31,998 nt of DNA from a virus, in IMG/VR virus record IMGVR_UViG_3300037070_001458, positions 1 to 31,998 of that record; one strand, 5' to 3'. Every line of letters begins with the position of its first letter. The stretch's first letter is position 1. Position numbers and translations under genes: made by a program. This document shows positions 16,064 to 23,516 of this stretch, one piece after another. Below the pieces are notes generated by a model. It ran no database searches and was not told the DNA's origin. It saw only the letters and a program-made list of their open reading frames with translations.

Positions 16064-17452
16064 TCAGTTCGTGACGATCTTGACGACCGAGGACTCGGTC
16101 ACGACGCCCCAGCCCCAGATCGAGTACCACGCCAGCGCGTGCTCACGACCGAAGTCCAGGACACCGCCGTCACGAAGCTCGACGGGGAGGGAGATGGCGT
16201 GCCCGAAGGCATTGTCTCCCAGCATGAGGGCCTCGTAGGCCACACCAGCGGCCGGTCCCCACGGAGCACCCCAGGACGGGGTGAGTGTGGCAGCCGGGTA
16301 GGTGTTGATGGAGCCAGCGGGGTAGTCGGCCGCAGCGGTACCAGCGCCCAGGAGCGTGCCGTCCGCTCCAGGGGTGCCCTGCGTCTCCGAAGGCCAGCCC
16401 AGGTTGGGGTACGGGTCGTTGGGGGTCGTCGCCTCACCGAGCATGTTGCCACGCCAATCCGGGTTGAGCGGGTTGGTCGACGTGGTGTTGCCACCGGGGA
16501 GGATGGCGTAGAGGTCAGCGGCGTCGACACCGACCGGCGCACCGATCTGCGTCGTCTCAATGAAGACCACGTCATTCAGGCGACCAATCTCACCGAGCAT
16601 AAAGTTTCCCGGTGCAGCGTACTTTGTCACCTCTATCCACTCCGGAGTATCCCTCAACCTACGGCTTTGGTGCGGGTGGATGAAGCAGACGTACGTTTCC
16701 CCCAGTCGAGGAACGTTCTTGCTTGCCAACACTTCCACAGCGTCCTTGATGGCGTGTGGGGTCAGCCAGTACGGGGTGGCCGGGAGGGTGCCCGAGTTGG
16801 TCACGGCGGCAACCGTGGCCGCTGCGGTACCAGGCTCGTACACGCCGTAGCCCACGTTGATGGCGGTCGGCTTGGCGTAGCCGAAGACCACGGACGTAGC
16901 ACGCTGGAGGGTGGCCCTCGCCTGCCCATCCATGTACAGCGCCATGTTCCGCCCGAGCAGGCGTGAGGCCGACGCCATGATGTCATCGAAGCTGGCGTTG
17001 AGCAACAGCTCCGACACAGCAACCGCGAACCCCTCTTCGGCCACCGTGATGGCGTACTGCTGGGCCGAGATGGCGTGGGTCTTCATGCGAACACCTTCGA
17101 CCAGTGACCCTGAGGGTATAGGCAAGTTGTTATAACGCATGAAATTGACTGTCAAACCGGGCATAGTGCCCAATTCCGTCTTCTTCGCTGCAAACTGTTC
17201 AAAACGAAGAACAGGCATGCTCTGGAACAGGATCTCCTTCGACCAGATCGTCTGGATCGCAGGTCCCATCATCGTGGTGCCTGTGGTGGCTCCCGCCAGA
17301 TAACCGGTCCCGGTGTTGTCCAGCCCAGTGGTCGCCGTATAGCCGAGGGCCGGGGCGTACTGGGAGAAGGACCCACCCGTGGCTACACGGGTGGTACCGG
17401 TAATTCCGGACGTGGTAGGGAGTTGACCACCGAGGCCGTCACCGACTGCCAT
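16064..17452 (-). CDS. Major capsid protein
   Basis: The 462-residue product forms the head shell. Features resemble the N4 gp56-type branch of HK97-fold capsid proteins: a Gly/Thr-rich N-terminus, TVNFMRYNNLPIPSGSLVEG (about 115-134), then TVAEEGFAVAVSELLLN and a helical run containing LLGRNMALYMDGQ that corresponds to the long spine helix. Later segments include VCFIHPHQSRRL and the Trp-Gly-x-Gly end strand. Position after a coiled-coil scaffold gene supports the call. ATG 17452 has AAGGAG upstream with good spacing, 19 bases from the scaffold stop. A strong hairpin follows the stop. No protease gene or long N-terminal delta domain was seen. Confidence 0.88.
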   Translation of the reverse strand: MAVGDGLGGQLPTTSGITGTTRVATGGSFSQYAPALGYTATTGLDNTGTGYLAGATTGTTMMGPAIQTIWSKEILFQSMPVLRFEQFAAKKTELGTMPGLTVNFMRYNNLPIPSGSLVEGVRMKTHAISAQQYAITVAEEGFAVAVSELLLNASFDDIMASASRLLGRNMALYMDGQARATLQRATSVVFGYAKPTAINVGYGVYEPGTAAATVAAVTNSGTLPATPYWLTPHAIKDAVEVLASKNVPRLGETYVCFIHPHQSRRLRDTPEWIEVTKYAAPGNFMLGEIGRLNDVVFIETTQIGAPVGVDAADLYAILPGGNTTSTNPLNPDWRGNMLGEATTPNDPYPNLGWPSETQGTPGADGTLLGAGTAAADYPAGSINTYPAATLTPSWGAPWGPAAGVAYEALMLGDNAFGHAISLPVELRDGGVLDFGREHALAWYSIWGWGVVTESSVVKIVTN

Positions 17453-17470
17453 GGTTAAGTCTCCTTGGGG

Positions 17471-18295
17471 CTATCGACCCCGTCGTTGTTGGGATGACGC
17501 TCGTAGGAGTTGTTCACGGTGTCTCTTGTAATCATCCATGCTCATCGTGCGGATGTCCTCCGCAGACAACGACTCGTATGACGGCATTTGCTCCATCGGT
17601 CCTACCGGTGGGACTGACGGCATCGCCACTCCCCGGAACGGCTGCGGCTGTTGGGCCGCAGTCATGTTGTTGAAGATCGCCTCGGATCTGAGCTTCATCT
17701 CCTCGATCGACGCATCAACTTGCTCAGGGGTGTCTCCCCTGATCAGATCCCGCAACTCAGGCAGGATGAACTCCGACTCTTGCTCGATGCGCTGGAGGCG
17801 GTACTGCTGGGCTTCGTGGAGCGTGCGCTCCCGTTCGAAGACTGCCCTGTCCGTCTCGTAACGCTGGTTCAACTGGTCGATCTGGGCCTGGAACTCGGAC
17901 TCACGGCGAGCCATGAGGTCCTTGATCTCCATGTCCTTCTCTTCTTCGGCCCTGCGGAGGGCTTCAGCTTCCTCGGCCAGCCGCGTGCGTTCGGCCTGCT
18001 CGGCCTGGCGCTCCTCGGCCAACTGACGGAGTTGCTGCTGCATCTCATCGATACGGGGGTACAGCTTCTCCTTCTCCTGCTGCCGTGCTCGCTCGATGTC
18101 CTCGGCCGTGAAACGGGCGTTGGTAACAGCTTGCTGTTGAGGTGGCAGATCAGTGACCTGGATCGGCTGGCTCACCGCTTGATCGGGTCGCAACTGCTGT
18201 ACTACGGCCGGTTGGGGGTTCGCCGGATCGAGTCCGACGATGACGCCCTGTCCGTCCGAAGAGATGTAGTTGCTATTGCTGGGTGCGTTTGACAT
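17471..18295 (-). CDS. Capsid scaffolding protein
   Basis: The protein is 274 residues. The N-terminal 60 residues are Gln/Pro-rich and probably disordered. Residues about 63-175 form a long highly charged coiled coil (Glu, Arg, Gln heptads, for example RLAEEAEALRRAEEEKD), and residues about 175-215 add further helices. A Pro-rich linker (PFRGVAMPSVPPVGP) precedes a short helical basic C-terminus ending SSQQRRGR, typical of the capsid-binding end of scaffolds. Location between portal and major capsid genes fits exactly. ATG 18295 follows GGGGA. No protease-like Ser-His motif is visible, so it is a plain scaffold. Confidence 0.87.
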   Translation of the reverse strand: MSNAPSNSNYISSDGQGVIVGLDPANPQPAVVQQLRPDQAVSQPIQVTDLPPQQQAVTNARFTAEDIERARQQEKEKLYPRIDEMQQQLRQLAEERQAEQAERTRLAEEAEALRRAEEEKDMEIKDLMARRESEFQAQIDQLNQRYETDRAVFERERTLHEAQQYRLQRIEQESEFILPELRDLIRGDTPEQVDASIEEMKLRSEAIFNNMTAAQQPQPFRGVAMPSVPPVGPMEQMPSYESLSAEDIRTMSMDDYKRHREQLLRASSQQRRGR

Positions 18296-18344
18296 TCATG
18301 TCCCCAATGGGTTCAACGACGGGGTTCTACGACATGCAGGGCAC

Positions 18345-18356
18345 CAGTCTTACCAC
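18345..18356 (-). promoter_or_regulatory. Possible late promoter core upstream of scaffold and capsid genes
   Basis: Minus-strand GTGGTAAGACTG contains an extended -10-like TGG-TAAGAC. It matches the 12-mer before the terminase gene (25104-25115) at 11 of 12 positions. It lies in the 105-base non-coding gap between portal and scaffold genes, about 50 bases before the scaffold start. No clear -35 box is seen. Confidence 0.45.
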
Positions 18357-18367
18357 AGACCAGGGCC

Positions 18368-18381
18368 GATACACGAGTATC
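18368..18381 (-). promoter_or_regulatory. Perfect GATAC-N4-GTATC palindrome upstream of scaffold promoter
   Basis: GATAC-ACGA-GTATC on the plus strand is a perfect inverted repeat with the same arms as the ribosome-site hairpin at 15998, but here no start codon or ribosome core is present. It sits about 12 bases upstream of the promoter-like GTGGTAAGACTG, near where an activator or repressor would bind. Confidence 0.45.
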
Positions 18382-18400
18382 TCAGTCTCTTAGGGCCGTA

Positions 18401-20059
18401 TCAGCGAGTCTCATCATCGTTGAAGTCGCTCGTCTCCGGCGGATACGGCGCGTAGGCCAGCATCTGGATCTCCTGGGCCAGGGCTGGGTCGACGGGCGGC
18501 GTGGCGGGCATCGGATTGCCCTCGGCGTCGGCCGTCATCATCGGCTGGCCGTCTGGTGTCATGCCCGTGGCCATCAGGTTGAAGGCGGCGATCTGGCTGC
18601 GGATGAGGTCGAGGGCGCCCTGCTCCTTGGTGTCCTCGACCACCTCTTCGAAGATCTCGCGGACCTTCTGATCGGGGAACTGGGTACCGAGGTCACGGAG
18701 GGCGCCACGGCGAGATTCCAGGTTCATGGCCATCTTGGCCTGGATCTCGTTGATCTTGATCAGGTTGTCCATCGGCATCGGGCTGGGCCAGTCCACGTAG
18801 TTGCGGTAGGACACCGGATCGGCCGGGTCGAGCTGGGGCACCTGGGTGGGCTTGAGCATCGTGGACGAGATCATCGGGTTGTAGACGGTCAGCTCGGGGG
18901 CGAACAGGAAGGCGTGCTTGAGGATCAGCTCGTTGATGTGCTGGAACATCGGGATGTACTGGACCTTCTTGCGCTCATGCTTGAGCATCAGAGGCTGGTA
19001 CTGCATAGCCAGGGCCACGCCCGACGTGTTGCTAATCGGCTGCATCGTGCCCAGGGCGGCGGCAGGGACGCCCATGAACTCGTGCATCGACTGCTTGAGC
19101 AACTCCATGTAGCCGAGGGGGCCGGTGAAGTTGGTCTGAAGCTCCAGGTTCTGGACCTTGGCGTCCTTGTTGCCGATGGCCCACACCTTGCGGGCACCCT
19201 TCTCCAGGTTGGACGCCTTGGCCCCTGTTATCACAGTGACCGGGGCGACGTGGTAGTTGATGATGTCCGAGATCTCGGTGGCCTTCTCGTTGTACTCCCG
19301 ATTCAACGAGATGATGTCGTTGATGTCGGCCAGGCCCCAGGGGGAGGAGGCGACCGAGTAGTTCGGGCAGAAGGCCACCGGGATCTCTCCCAGCGTGTTG
19401 GGACGCTGGTCGATGAGTTCATCGTTGATGTACTCCTCGATGGTGTCTTCGGTCATGAGTTCCACGTACGTCATGACCATGCGAGAACCGTCCTGGGCCG
19501 TACCCCAGAACTTGTACTTGAGCTTGAACCGGATCATCCGGGTGCGGTCATGCGGATGCCACTCGGGGAAGCAGAAGGCCGGGTTCAGGGGCAGTACCCG
19601 GATACGGCCGTTGTGGGGCACGCCCGCCGTATCCACGTATGGCGGCTCATACGCGACTTTGACGAACACGTCGCCCGAGATCGATCCCAACTGGCCGATC
19701 TCCATCAGGATGGCGTGCTTGTTGTTGTGGACCTCCCACACCTCCTTGAGGGTGTAGGGCACGATGGCCCCGGTGGCCTCGGGGGAGTGGAAGTTGATGC
19801 CCTTGCCGAAGGAGAAGTTGACTATGAAGTCGGAGAAGGCCCTGACCCAGTTGAAGGTGAGCTGGGGTTCTCCGATTTCTCGTCGGTAGGCCCAGTGGTG
19901 GCCGAGGAACCAGGCCCAGTTGTTGGCGTAGCGGTTGAGGCGGGGTCCGTGGACTTCGAACTCTTCGTCAGCGAGTTCCACCAGGCCGAGAGGCGAGATC
20001 GCAATGGTGAGGTCGGAGGCTGCGGCACGGTAACTCCCTGGGTAGAAGGCGACGCTCAT
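18401..20059 (-). CDS. Portal protein
   Basis: The 552-residue product would form the dodecameric DNA channel at the capsid vertex and dock the terminase. The layout matches phage portals of the SPP1/gp6-like type: an N-terminal helical section (NRYANNWAWFLGHHWAYRRE), a beta-rich wing (GSISGDVFVKVAYEPPYVD, RIRVLPLNPAFCFPEW), PVAFCPNYSVASSPWGLADIN before the stem helices, the NREYNEKATEISDIINYHV helix, and a conserved SNTSGVALAMQYQPLM segment followed by long C-terminal helices. ATG 20059 follows AGAGGT and overlaps the upstream stop as ATGA. Its place before scaffold and capsid genes supports the call. Confidence 0.92.
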   Translation of the reverse strand: MSVAFYPGSYRAAASDLTIAISPLGLVELADEEFEVHGPRLNRYANNWAWFLGHHWAYRREIGEPQLTFNWVRAFSDFIVNFSFGKGINFHSPEATGAIVPYTLKEVWEVHNNKHAILMEIGQLGSISGDVFVKVAYEPPYVDTAGVPHNGRIRVLPLNPAFCFPEWHPHDRTRMIRFKLKYKFWGTAQDGSRMVMTYVELMTEDTIEEYINDELIDQRPNTLGEIPVAFCPNYSVASSPWGLADINDIISLNREYNEKATEISDIINYHVAPVTVITGAKASNLEKGARKVWAIGNKDAKVQNLELQTNFTGPLGYMELLKQSMHEFMGVPAAALGTMQPISNTSGVALAMQYQPLMLKHERKKVQYIPMFQHINELILKHAFLFAPELTVYNPMISSTMLKPTQVPQLDPADPVSYRNYVDWPSPMPMDNLIKINEIQAKMAMNLESRRGALRDLGTQFPDQKVREIFEEVVEDTKEQGALDLIRSQIAAFNLMATGMTPDGQPMMTADAEGNPMPATPPVDPALAQEIQMLAYAPYPPETSDFNDDETR

Positions 20060-20274
20060 CGTGACCTCTGCTGGTAGATCGACTTGGAGCGCATGTAGCT
20101 GCGGTACACGTTCTTGATCGGGTTACGGACGTACATGGCTGGGAACTGCTTGCTGCTGAGGGGCGGGAACGGGTCGTTGACCGGGAGCGTGCTGTGGGTG
20201 GCCGAGGAGATGGTGATGTTGTGGCGCGACGGCCGACGCCGTGGCCGCGACTCTCCTCGGTACCCGCTCGACAT
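20056..20274 (-). CDS. Small basic protein of unknown function before the portal gene
   Basis: This 72-residue product is strongly basic (many Arg and Lys). It contains an Arg-rich stretch near residues 8-16 and a C-terminal IKNVYRSYMRSKSIYQQRSR. No known domain is recognised. ATG 20274 lies in a TGATG overlap with the gene upstream, and the stop makes an ATGA overlap with the portal gene, so it is probably made together with the portal. A DNA-binding or head-assembly role is possible from charge and position only. Confidence 0.75.
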   Translation of the reverse strand: MSSGYRGESRPRRRPSRHNITISSATHSTLPVNDPFPPLSSKQFPAMYVRNPIKNVYRSYMRSKSIYQQRSR

Positions 20275-20765
20275 CAGGAGTCCGTCATCGGGGGATCGGT
20301 CATCAGCATGAGGTCGTCCATGTGGTAGTTGTAGTTTGGCCCTGGAGCAGGGTCCCATGCCCCGCTCGACCCACTACCGCTGCCGCTGCCGGTGTCGATG
20401 GCCCCGGCACTACCAACACCGGTATTGCGGTGGTAATCGGGGAGAGCGGCCATCTCCTGGTTCCGCCACTTGTAGGCGGGCTGCTCATGGACCAACTGGG
20501 TGGACAGGACACCGCTGACGCCCAGGTCCCGCAGACCTTCGAAGGCGTGCTGCTCAGCACTGTCGGAGGCATTGGGATTCTGGAGCGGGAGCAGGACGGC
20601 TCCAGCGGGCGACGGCATGCCCGAAGGCATGCCCAACGTGTAATCGGGGCTGGTGATCGGGTTGGGGGGACCCGTGGTCCCGTTGTCGGGCGGTGGAGGA
20701 CCGACCTGACGTGCAGGACTGCCCCCTGTGTCGGTCCCGTAGTGGCCTTCAATTCCTCTGGCCAT
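20274..20765 (-). CDS. Pro/Gly-rich protein of unknown function, head-gene cluster
   Basis: The protein is 163 residues with a low-complexity composition: Pro/Gly-rich N-terminal 60 residues, a compact central part (FEGLRDLGVSGVLSTQLV, then YKWRNQEMAALPDYH), a Gly-Ser repeat linker near residues 127-134, and a Met/Asp-rich end. No family recognised. ATG 20765 lies three bases after the stop of a small basic gene. The position just before the portal suggests a minor head protein, which remains an inference. Confidence 0.7.
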   Translation of the reverse strand: MARGIEGHYGTDTGGSPARQVGPPPPDNGTTGPPNPITSPDYTLGMPSGMPSPAGAVLLPLQNPNASDSAEQHAFEGLRDLGVSGVLSTQLVHEQPAYKWRNQEMAALPDYHRNTGVGSAGAIDTGSGSGSGSSGAWDPAPGPNYNYHMDDLMLMTDPPMTDS

Positions 20766-20768
20766 GAC

Positions 20769-20921
20769 CTACTTCTTCGCTTCCTTCTTGAGGACGCCTG
20801 ACGCCTTCTTGATGGCCTTGCCCGGTGAGTCACCCTGGGCCTCGGCCGAGTCGCGGACGTGCTGCCACTGACGACTCTTCTTCGCCGTGTTGGCCTTCTT
20901 GGTGTGCTCGCTGGCAGGCAT
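20769..20921 (-). CDS. 50-residue Lys-rich basic protein
   Basis: A small gene starting at ATG 20921, with AGGAG ten bases upstream, and ending with TAG at 20769. The product is Lys/Ala-rich with Lys-Lys pairs at both ends (HTKKANTAKKSRQWQ; KAIKKASGVLKKEAKK) and a short acidic centre, consistent with a small nucleic-acid-binding or head-internal protein. Good ribosome site, close spacing to the next gene and codon usage similar to neighbours support it. Family unknown. Confidence 0.65.
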   Translation of the reverse strand: MPASEHTKKANTAKKSRQWQHVRDSAEAQGDSPGKAIKKASGVLKKEAKK

Positions 20922-20941
20922 CAGTGTGATACTCCTGTGCT

Positions 20942-21175
20942 ATGACCACCATCAACTTCAAGGGCTGGAGCAGGCATTTCAAGAAGGACCCGCGAAGTAC
21001 CGAGATGGTGATGATGCCCCGTGACGTATTCGACTTCATCCTGGAGACGAACGAGGCTTACGTCTCTATGGAGGACGAGACAGGCACGCCAACCATCGTG
21101 GCGTGTCAACTGCTCGCCCTTGAGCTGCTCCAGGAGGTGGCCGCTCACAACCGACCTCCGGTGGGGGACATATAG
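20942..21175 (+). CDS. 77-residue orphan gene on the plus strand inside the late minus-strand block
   Basis: The product begins MTTINFKGWSRHFKKD and looks like a real globular protein, with balanced hydrophobic residues: EMVMMPRDVFDFILETNE, an acidic turn, then a helix TIVACQLLALELLQEVA. No ribosome site precedes ATG, but TGT-GATACT eight bases upstream resembles an extended -10, so a leaderless transcript is possible. It starts 20 bases from a minus gene start and its last 31 bases overlap the end of the 318-residue minus gene. Function unknown. Its odd orientation suggests a separately acquired or separately regulated gene. Confidence 0.6.
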   Translation: MTTINFKGWSRHFKKDPRSTEMVMMPRDVFDFILETNEAYVSMEDETGTPTIVACQLLALELLQEVAAHNRPPVGDI

Positions 21176-22101
21176 CGCTGGCCCTTGCGGACAGGCCCGG
21201 AGAACGCCTCACCAGGGTTCTGCTGGCTCATCTTGCGCTCGGGGTGGCCCAGTTCGTAGTTCTTGGCGATGTTCCACAGATACGACTGGGCACCCAGGGG
21301 CTGGCGGAAGGCCGCGAAGCTGCGCCCACCCTTCTGGGCCATCGCCTGACCGGCCATGGCGATGGTGTCTTCGTAGTGCTGGTAGTTGGTCTTCCCCCGG
21401 CTCGCCTGCTTGTAGTAGCCCTTGCCCAAAGCCCGGTATGCCGCTGGGGCCTGCATCGAGTTGTTGGTGAGATCAGCCATCTTGTAGTCGACAGCCAGAT
21501 GGCTCTCCTGATGGGTGGGGTCGAGCAGGCCGTGGAAGAAGGCGTTGGTCTTGGGGTTGTCGTAGCGGGTCATGACCTCTTCGGGGTCAGCCCCACGCAG
21601 CATCGAGTGGGCCTTGAGCAGCATCGGGTCAGAGTTCCCCGACAGGTGGGGAGCCTTCTCGGCCAACATCGCCGCCACCTCGGGGTGGCGGTTGGGCAGG
21701 GAGGGCACGCCCTTCTCACCTCGGGCACGACGGCCCCGCAGAGCGTCGATGCCCCCGGCGTAGGTGCGCTGGATCATCTCCCAGTCGTTGGTGTCCAGCA
21801 CCTGGGACTCACCGATCGAGGGGATGTTGCGCTTCGACCAGTCCTGACCTGGTGAGAGGGCCGCGGCGATGCCGGTCGCCGTCCGCAAGGAGAGATCTCC
21901 CTGGTTGGCCCGCACGGCCTCATGGCCCATCCCATACCACTCTTTGCCCTGGCGGCGCTCTTGAGGGGTGCCCTCCAGGCCCCACTTCGTCAGCCTGGCC
22001 ACGGCTCGGGCCTGGTGACGGGGGTCGTTGATCTGGAACGTCTCCCGCATGGTCGGCATGGCCAAGCCAGAACTTGAGCCGCGTCCTGTCAAGTTCGGCA
22101 T
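21145..22101 (-). CDS. Conserved-type hypothetical protein, head or packaging region
   Basis: In this 318-residue helical protein the N-terminal part has GLEGTPQERRQGKEWYGMGH, then RTATGIAAALSPGQDWSKRN, a pattern I recall from uncharacterised phage and actinobacterial proteins (Ala-x-Ser-Pro...Trp...Asn). Later segments include YDNPKTNAFFHGLLDP, HLAVDYKMADL and YRALGKGYYKQ, with NYQHYEDTIAMAGQAMAQ helices. This looks like an enzyme or DNA-binding fold, but no catalytic set can be named. ATG 22101 has a weak ribosome site; ATG at 22059 (MPTMRETF) is an alternative start. It lies between the terminase and portal genes, where minor head or DNA-handling proteins often lie. Confidence 0.75.
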   Translation of the reverse strand: MPNLTGRGSSSGLAMPTMRETFQINDPRHQARAVARLTKWGLEGTPQERRQGKEWYGMGHEAVRANQGDLSLRTATGIAAALSPGQDWSKRNIPSIGESQVLDTNDWEMIQRTYAGGIDALRGRRARGEKGVPSLPNRHPEVAAMLAEKAPHLSGNSDPMLLKAHSMLRGADPEEVMTRYDNPKTNAFFHGLLDPTHQESHLAVDYKMADLTNNSMQAPAAYRALGKGYYKQASRGKTNYQHYEDTIAMAGQAMAQKGGRSFAAFRQPLGAQSYLWNIAKNYELGHPERKMSQQNPGEAFSGPVRKGQRYMSPTGGRL

Positions 22102-22108
22102 CGGGCGA

Positions 22109-22513
22109 TCACTTGTGCGTCATCCCACGACTGATGTTTTTGGACCGGGTGGTCTTCAACGCCTGGGGCTTGTACAGCTTGGGCCGCAGGTTCTTGGGCA
22201 TCCCCACCGCCTCAAGGTTGTCCTCGACCGCCTTGAGAACGTCGGGCTTGGTGTTCCGCATCTCGTAGCCAGTGTCCGTGTTCCCGCTGGGCCTGATCAG
22301 GAACTTGCCGTTGTCCTCAGGTGGCCTGCCAGCCGGGGCGTTGCCGACCGGCACCGTCGAGGTGGTCACCGCCCCAGCCCCAGGGGTGGGGCTGACCACT
22401 ACGGACGGCTTCGGTGGCTTGGGAGCCTGGTACGGCTTGGCCCCCTCAGCTTGCTTGAGGCGCTGTGGCCGAGTGCCGAAGCCCACCGTGAGGTAGGGCA
22501 CGGCCCTTCGCAT
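22109..22513 (-). CDS. Hypothetical Pro/Ala-rich basic protein
   Basis: The 134-residue product has a Pro/Val/Ala-rich flexible section between residues about 25 and 65 (KPPKPSVVVSPTPGAG). A basic, more ordered C-terminus follows (VLKAVEDNLEAVGMPKNLRPKLYK) and ends in Thr-Thr-Arg-Ser-Lys residues. ATG 22513 is preceded by AGGA and follows the upstream stop by three bases. No family is recognised. The basic character and position between terminase and portal suggest a minor virion or DNA-associated protein. Confidence 0.65.
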   Translation of the reverse strand: MRRAVPYLTVGFGTRPQRLKQAEGAKPYQAPKPPKPSVVVSPTPGAGAVTTSTVPVGNAPAGRPPEDNGKFLIRPSGNTDTGYEMRNTKPDVLKAVEDNLEAVGMPKNLRPKLYKPQALKTTRSKNISRGMTHK

Positions 22514-22516
22514 GGG

Positions 22517-22882
22517 TCAGTCCTGGACCATCGCCGGGTTGATGCGGATCAGCCGACGCTCGGAACCCATCTCCATCTCGAAACTGGAGGGTCCCTGGCC
22601 GATCGATGCCCCGATGACGAAGTCCTGGAGCATGGTGGGGGCCTCGATCCAGGTGGCCGAGCCGACGTGGGCACGCTCACGCATGGTCGTGGCCGGGTCC
22701 TTGATCACCGTGAACGGACGACCACGGCCGTCACCCTGAGTATCACCGTAGGCACCGAGGCCGAAATCATTCGGGATGTCGGTGTCTGTCGCTATTCCCT
22801 CTTCGAAGCGCAACGGTCCGCGCCGCACGTTGTTGACGGCGATGGCTCGCTCATACTGGACTTCCGGGTCTGGGTAACCCAT
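22517..22882 (-). CDS. Hypothetical virion-region protein
   Basis: This 121-residue product starts at ATG 22882, five bases after an excellent AAGGAGG site. The in-frame GTG six bases earlier lies within that site and is unlikely. It has mixed alpha/beta character: YERAIAVNNVRRGPLRFEEG, a Gly-Asp-rich loop near residues 40-55, then RPFTVIKDPATTMRERAHVG and a final ERRLIRINPAMVQD strand. No family is recognised. It is the first gene of the head block after the HNH endonuclease-like gene, separated from it by 62 bases with no gene. Confidence 0.7.
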   Translation of the reverse strand: MGYPDPEVQYERAIAVNNVRRGPLRFEEGIATDTDIPNDFGLGAYGDTQGDGRGRPFTVIKDPATTMRERAHVGSATWIEAPTMLQDFVIGASIGQGPSSFEMEMGSERRLIRINPAMVQD

Positions 22883-22944
22883 GGGCACCTCCTTATCGGG
22901 GTATCAGGGCGAGCTTAGACCACTATCCCCCTCGGAAGTCCGGT

Positions 22945-23487
22945 TCATCGGTAGAACGGGATGCGGCCCCGGAGTGGCTTCCTTCCCGGCAGCAACTGGC
23001 CCTTCCAGTTGTGGGCCTGAAAGCTCTTCGCGCCCTTCGGGGCCGTGACAGCGTCCTCCAACGGCCAGCCTCGCTGGATGCGGTTGCGGAGAGCGTTGTA
23101 GTTGACAGCACAACGTGGGTCCTCGGACCACTCCACCAGTGTCTTGGACTCCCCGAAGATCTCGTAGACCGTGTAGATCTTGCGGATGTTCTTCTTGGCG
23201 GTGGTCCACTCGCAGTTCTCAGGGGAGTAGTCGCCGCTGGAGTCGATGCGGTCAATCCACAACGGGTTCCGGCCAGGCCCGTCGTGGTCGATGTAGCCGT
23301 TGGCATACGACCAGTCACGGAAGGCGGCGTAGTCATCCCACTCCTCACAGACCCGGATGTTCTTGGCTCCGTAGTTCTTGTAGGAGATGTGGTTCGGATC
23401 GTTGCACCTCGCTCGCATGCCTACCCACACCTGGTAGAGCTTCGTGCGCTTCCCCGTGATGTTGTCACCGTGCTTGACCTTGGTCAT
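22945..23487 (-). CDS. HNH homing-endonuclease-like protein next to the terminase gene
   Basis: The 180-residue protein closely fits the free-standing phage HNH/AP2-type family: YQVWVGMRARCNDPNHISYKNYGAKNIRVCEEW (residues 18-50, split here by a loop), then IDRIDSSGDYSPENCEWTTAKKN (78-100). In this family Arg commonly replaces the first His of the HNH triad. A C-terminal helix-turn-helix-like segment follows (KTLVEWSEDPR, LRNRIQRGWPLEDAVTAP). Such proteins cut at a specific site and promote their own spread. It has its own TATCAT-N6-ATG leaderless-type start and no ribosome site, unlike neighbours, which suits an inserted element. Its last residues resemble the terminase C-terminus. Confidence 0.88.
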   Translation of the reverse strand: MTKVKHGDNITGKRTKLYQVWVGMRARCNDPNHISYKNYGAKNIRVCEEWDDYAAFRDWSYANGYIDHDGPGRNPLWIDRIDSSGDYSPENCEWTTAKKNIRKIYTVYEIFGESKTLVEWSEDPRCAVNYNALRNRIQRGWPLEDAVTAPKGAKSFQAHNWKGQLLPGRKPLRGRIPFYR

Positions 23488-23493
23488 TGCACG

Positions 23494-23499
23494 ATGATA
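23494..23499 (-). promoter_or_regulatory. Leaderless-type -10 box (TATCAT) before HNH gene
   Basis: Minus-strand TATCAT lies exactly six bases before ATG 23487, so transcription would begin at the start codon. No Shine-Dalgarno sequence is present. The gap to the terminase stop is only 29 bases. Confidence 0.5.
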
Positions 23500-23516
23500 T
23501 CGTACGTCGCAGTAGC

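Noticed and set aside
18914-20077. 387-residue plus-strand open frame opposite the portal gene
   Set aside because: It mirrors high-GC codon bias of the portal. The minus frame has portal motifs and coupling.
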